From Anaspis maculata (Eukaryota > Arthropoda > Insecta > Coleoptera > Scraptiidae): a stretch of 64,000 bases of DNA. The stretch covers positions 1,488,001 to 1,552,000 of the forward strand of contig OX421968.1 of the NCBI GenBank assembly GCA_949128115.1. The letters are read 5' to 3'. The stretch's first letter is position 1; the number at the start of each line of letters is the position of its first letter. Both the position numbers and the translations under genes were made by a program. Below the pieces are notes generated by a model that was not told where the DNA came from, did not search any database, and was given only the letters and a program-made list of their open reading frames with translations. Below, piece after piece: positions 60,654 through 64,000 of the stretch.

Positions 60654-60908
60654 AGTTACTGTTAACTGACTATGTCAGTCTCTGAAAATGTTTAAAACTG
60701 AATAAAAAGCTTCCATTATCAAAAATTATTTTTGAAATGGCACAAGATTGGAAACGAAGAGTGGTCGTATTCCTTACCGACATTCATTAAAGATTTCCAA
60801 TGGACATGCAAATGTCACTCTGGAGTAAATTGCAGGGCATAGTCCAACAATTAAAAAAGGCAAAAAAAAACACATAGCACTCTTGAGGTAAAATGGTTTT
60901 GATCATAC

Positions 60909-61039
60909 GGTACCTATATTATAGTCTGTCTGATTTCTACATGATTCTAGTGGGCTGCGATTCTGGTCGCCATCGGCCGATCGCGGCCTGAATCGCAGCC
61001 CACTAGAATCATGTAGGAATCAAACAGCTTATAGGTACC
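60909..61039. mobile_element. 131-bp hairpin
   Basis: TGATTTCTACATGATTCTAG and the following TGGGCTGCGATTC pair with the inverse at 60985-61025. The outer GGTACCTATA / TATAGGTACC also pair, leaving a loop of about 20 bases. Confidence 0.85.
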
Positions 61040-61406
61040 TACATCGTAAACAACTTGTCATTCAGATTCAATATACCTAATAATCGTAATATCCAATGAT
61101 TTGGTGGGTAAATCTCCCTTTCTCTTCTTTTCCTCCCTTCTTCTCCTTTTTTCCTCCGTCCCTTTTTTTCCCTTTTTACCCCCCCCCCCTATTTTGAGGT
61201 ATGGCGAACGCCACAAAAAAAGGTTTATTCGGCGCCACTGCCCAAAATTGAAAATAAAGAGAAGCAAAAGTTCCGCATGGGTGCCAATCCGGGTGTGACT
61301 TGGCAAAATGTACTTTCCTTTATTCCTATCCTTATAATACTGATTTTGGCTCTAGTTACGTTAACTCCATCTTTTTCTAGACTTTTGTTGGTAACGGAAC
61401 ACATTG

Positions 61407-61535
61407 GGCCATGTGAATAAAAAGTAGCTTTTGCTTCCACTTTGATTTTCCTAGGAGTTGCTAAGCAAATTCTCCTTAGCAACTTCTAGCTCAAGCTAGT
61501 TAAAAGCAAAAGTTACTTTTTATTCACACGGCCAA
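61407..61535. mobile_element. Hairpin with GTGAATAAAAAGTA arms
   Basis: GCCATGTGAATAAAAAGTAG..CTTTTGCTT and the inverse AAGCAAAAGTTACTTTTTAT..TCACACGGCC pair. An inner GAGTTGCTAAG / CTTAGCAACTTC pair is also present. Confidence 0.75.
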
Positions 61536-61852
61536 TCGCATTCACTTCCAATTCATCTACGGGATAAAAAAAACTGTTTTGTTCTGAAAACGAAACGTTT
61601 TGGGTCAAGGCTTGGAAATTTTGTTGGATAACTGTTAACGTCCATTTCCACTGCAAGATCACTTTCATGTTTATGCACAAATATCATAATATCAGGCAGT
61701 CACAGACATAAAGCAAGATCACAGTGAGTGGTAATGTTCGGTGTCTGAAAATAGTTTCTGCAAGATTCTCTTTGATGCAAGCCGAACATTTCACGTATGG
61801 CCTTTTTTTGAAGTTTCAATGTTATAAATAGTATTCATGTTACATGTAATTA

Positions 61853-63086
61853 CCGGGTGGGCCATACGGTCATAAAAAACCGTGCTCAGAATTTTCCCTT
61901 CTAAAATTTTTATTTCGCCACCGATTTTATCGAACTTTTCAGCATTGGCTAGCCAATTGAATAGGCTATCATTTCCGTGTTTCAAAATGGCCGACATATC
62001 AAAATCCAAGATGGCAGAAACAATTGAAAATAGGCCTTTTTTTCTTCCTGTTGCTTTTTATTAAAAGTTACCAGAAAGTCAAAACCAATAATGTATATGA
62101 TGAAGGAATAGACCTTTTTTGACAGTTTAAAACCACAACCAATGAAATCGGATCATCTGCTAAGGAGCTGTTGCAGGTTGAAGCGAAGCCTACTTTCAGT
62201 TTTTTTTTATTTCCGCATAACTGACCCAAATTTAGGTATCCTGCCCGCCAATCCGCCATATGCTCATTTTTCTCGACCGATTTTCTCAAATTTGGTATCA
62301 ATGGCTGGCCAATTGGACAGGCTACCTTTCTCATATGAGAAAATGACTGACCAGTCAAAATCCAAGATGACGCAAGCAATTGAAAACAGAATTTTTTTTG
62401 CCCTCATTGCTTTTTGATGAAAATTAGCAAAAAATTCAAAACCAATAACTATTATAAAGAAATAGCCTTTCTTCGACAATTCAGGACCGCAACCAATCAA
62501 ATCGGATCATCTGCTGAGGAGCTGTGGCGAGTTAAAGCGAAGCCTACCTACCGGTTTCATATTCTCGCATAAATGACCCAAAATTAGGATTCCTGTCCGC
62601 CATAACCTTATTTCTCAACCGATTTTTACAAGTTTGGTATCAATGGCTAGCCAATTGGACAGGCTACCATTTTCATATGAGAAAATGGCCAACATGTCAA
62701 AATTCAAGATGGTGGGAATTATTGAAAACAGGCCTTATTCGTCCTTGTTGGAATAGAAAAACGGAAAGTAGGCTTCGCTTCAACTCGCAATAGCTCCTCA
62801 ACTGATGACCCGATTTTATTGGTTGTGGTCTTGAACTGACAAGTTTCACAATACATTATTGGTTTTGACTTTCTGGTAACTTTCAATAAAAAGCAACGAA
62901 AACAAAAGAAGGCTTATTTTCAATAGTTTCTGCCATCTTGAATTTTGGAATGTCGGCCATTTTGGAAAACGGAAATGATAGCCTATTCAATTGGCTAGCC
63001 AATGCTGAAATATTCGATAAAATCGGTGGTGAAATAAAATTTTTAGAAGGAAAAATTGCGAGAACGGTTTTTTATGACCCACCCGG
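61853..63086. mobile_element. CCGGGTGGG foldback with internal tandem repeats
   Basis: CCGGGTGGGCCATACGGTCA and the inverse ending TATGACCCACCCGG bound the element. The outer arms (61853-62110 and 62830-63086) pair closely, and both translate to a similar frame (GNDSLFNWLANAE) only because they are copies. Between them a unit of about 330 bases with AAATCGGATCATCTGCT, GCGAAGCCTAC and TTGGTATCAATGGCT occurs in tandem (62080-62435 and 62436-62745). Confidence 0.85.
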
Positions 63087-63182
63087 TTTCCCCAAAATTT
63101 CAATCTTGAAAAATGGCTAACAAGTAAGAACGTTAAATTGTTAAAAAGGCGGCACACTGTATCTGTTCAGCAAAATTGAAAA

Positions 63183-63307
63183 TGATGAGCGTGTTCTTGC
63201 GAATGAATTCGACAGTCGGTGAATTTTACACAATCATGAACGATGACGAAGTCTGTGAAATACGCGGCGTTTATGGTGTGAAAAAGGCTGATTCTGTCGG
63301 CTACGGG
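63183..63307 (+). CDS. Possible first coding exon of an unidentified gene
   Basis: An open frame starts MMSVFLRMNSTVGEF at 63183 and continues for about 41 codons with balanced composition (DDEVCEIRGVYGVKK). It ends at a good splice donor GG|GTGAGTG near 63306. It begins just outside the CCGGGTGGG foldback. No later exon could be tied to it within the remaining 700 bases, and I do not recognise the family. Low confidence. Confidence 0.3.
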
Positions 63308-64000
63308 TGAGTGTAACTTCACTGATAGCAGTTACATTTAATTTTATAATCACAATTGCTCGGCATGCTTTATGTGTTGGTCCAGTGGCGCAAATACTTC
63401 AGTATATTGTAACTATATGGCGTGTTGAATGTTGCGAAAAATTTTCATTTCATCATTCATCATTAGAATTGCCGTATAATACCTAATAGGTGCAAAACTA
63501 ATCCAGGCGTGTGCGCCTATAAAAAAAAAAAACAACACGAGGAGCTCCAGCTCTCCTGTATGCTTTGAGCGAACGCATAACAAGTAAATGATAAATGGTT
63601 GTTTTTTGGCCATTCCCGCCTGGAATGAATATATTTATCTTGTTAAAAATGAATAGTAAGACGTCATATTTCATTTGTAATTTCGCGATTTCTTATTCAT
63701 TGCGTTCCGTCTCTTGCTTCCATAAATTAGAATGAGTAATTTATAAGTGCAGCAAGATTTGAGGGCGATATACTGGTGGCAGCTGTGACTAACCACAGAG
63801 ACATTACTAAACTTCAACATGATTTACCTATCGAAATTTCCAATTCGACTGTTTTCCTCACTAACCGCGATTTATTTTCGATCATTAAGGTCCTTTGATT
63901 AACTAACTCACCACCCTGCATGCAGTGGCCATGGCCCAGGTTATTAGAAACTTAGAAACTGCACATTCTGTATCCCATTTGCCTTATGGCTTCATTTCTC
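63308..64000. other. No gene recognised
   Basis: AT-rich sequence up to the window edge. If the exon before it is real, this is intron. Confidence 0.3.

Noticed and set aside
1..64000. CRISPR arrays, operons, rRNA genes or bacterial/phage genes
   Set aside because: No regularly spaced repeats, no Shine-Dalgarno-led gene strings and no rRNA-like blocks were seen. Spliced genes and LINE/SINE content mark it as animal nuclear DNA.

Overview
The window looks like insect nuclear DNA: AT-rich, intron-containing genes with GT-AG splice sites, runs of TAGGTAGGTA-type microsatellite, and many transposable elements. The genes are arthropod in type. I cannot name the species; a hemipteran or lepidopteran is a guess from repeat texture only. 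Three host genes can be assembled exon by exon. (1) A SMYD4-like TPR/MYND/SET lysine methyltransferase, + strand, 3059-7964, 4 coding exons, 668 codons, with one GC-AG intron. (2) A secreted, probably GPI-anchored, multi-EB/EGF-like cysteine-rich protein, + strand, 12211-22381, 10 coding exons, 551 residues, with every intron in phase 1. (3) An EVA-1/EVA1C-type receptor with two galactose-binding (SUEL) lectin domains, an acidic linker and one transmembrane helix, - strand, 40019 down to 23695. Seven exons are visible; the signal-peptide exon was not found and may lie outside the window.

The rest is dominated by mobile DNA of one style: near-palindromic (foldback) elements, mostly flanked by TA dinucleotides, with ends such as CAGGGTG/CACCCTG. 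At least a dozen palindromes with arms of about 0.2-1.1 kb, plus many small hairpin MITEs, fill roughly half of the 64 kb. They sit in introns of all three genes, so the primary transcripts would contain very long hairpins. The 13.1-kb intron of the eva-1 gene holds a nested stack. A foldback (27651-37370) was split by an I-like non-LTR retrotransposon (29159-36888, 15-bp target duplication). That retrotransposon was itself hit by a tRNA-derived SINE (30354-30708) and by a second foldback (31134-32568).

Region by region: 1-3058 upstream DNA with repeats; 3059-7964 SMYD4-like; 7997-11989 split foldback with several inserted MITEs; 12211-22381 EB-protein gene, whose first intron (7.2 kb) holds a 5.1-kb element that in turn contains a 2.1-kb palindrome ending in CACAGTG; 22382-23694 intergenic plus the eva-1 3' UTR; 23695-40019 eva-1; 40020-64000 no gene I can support, but large palindromes at 40970-43650, 48921-51694, 51904-53783, 53791-55549 and 61853-63086, with small hairpins between them. 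One possible first coding exon (63183-63307) lies near the end.
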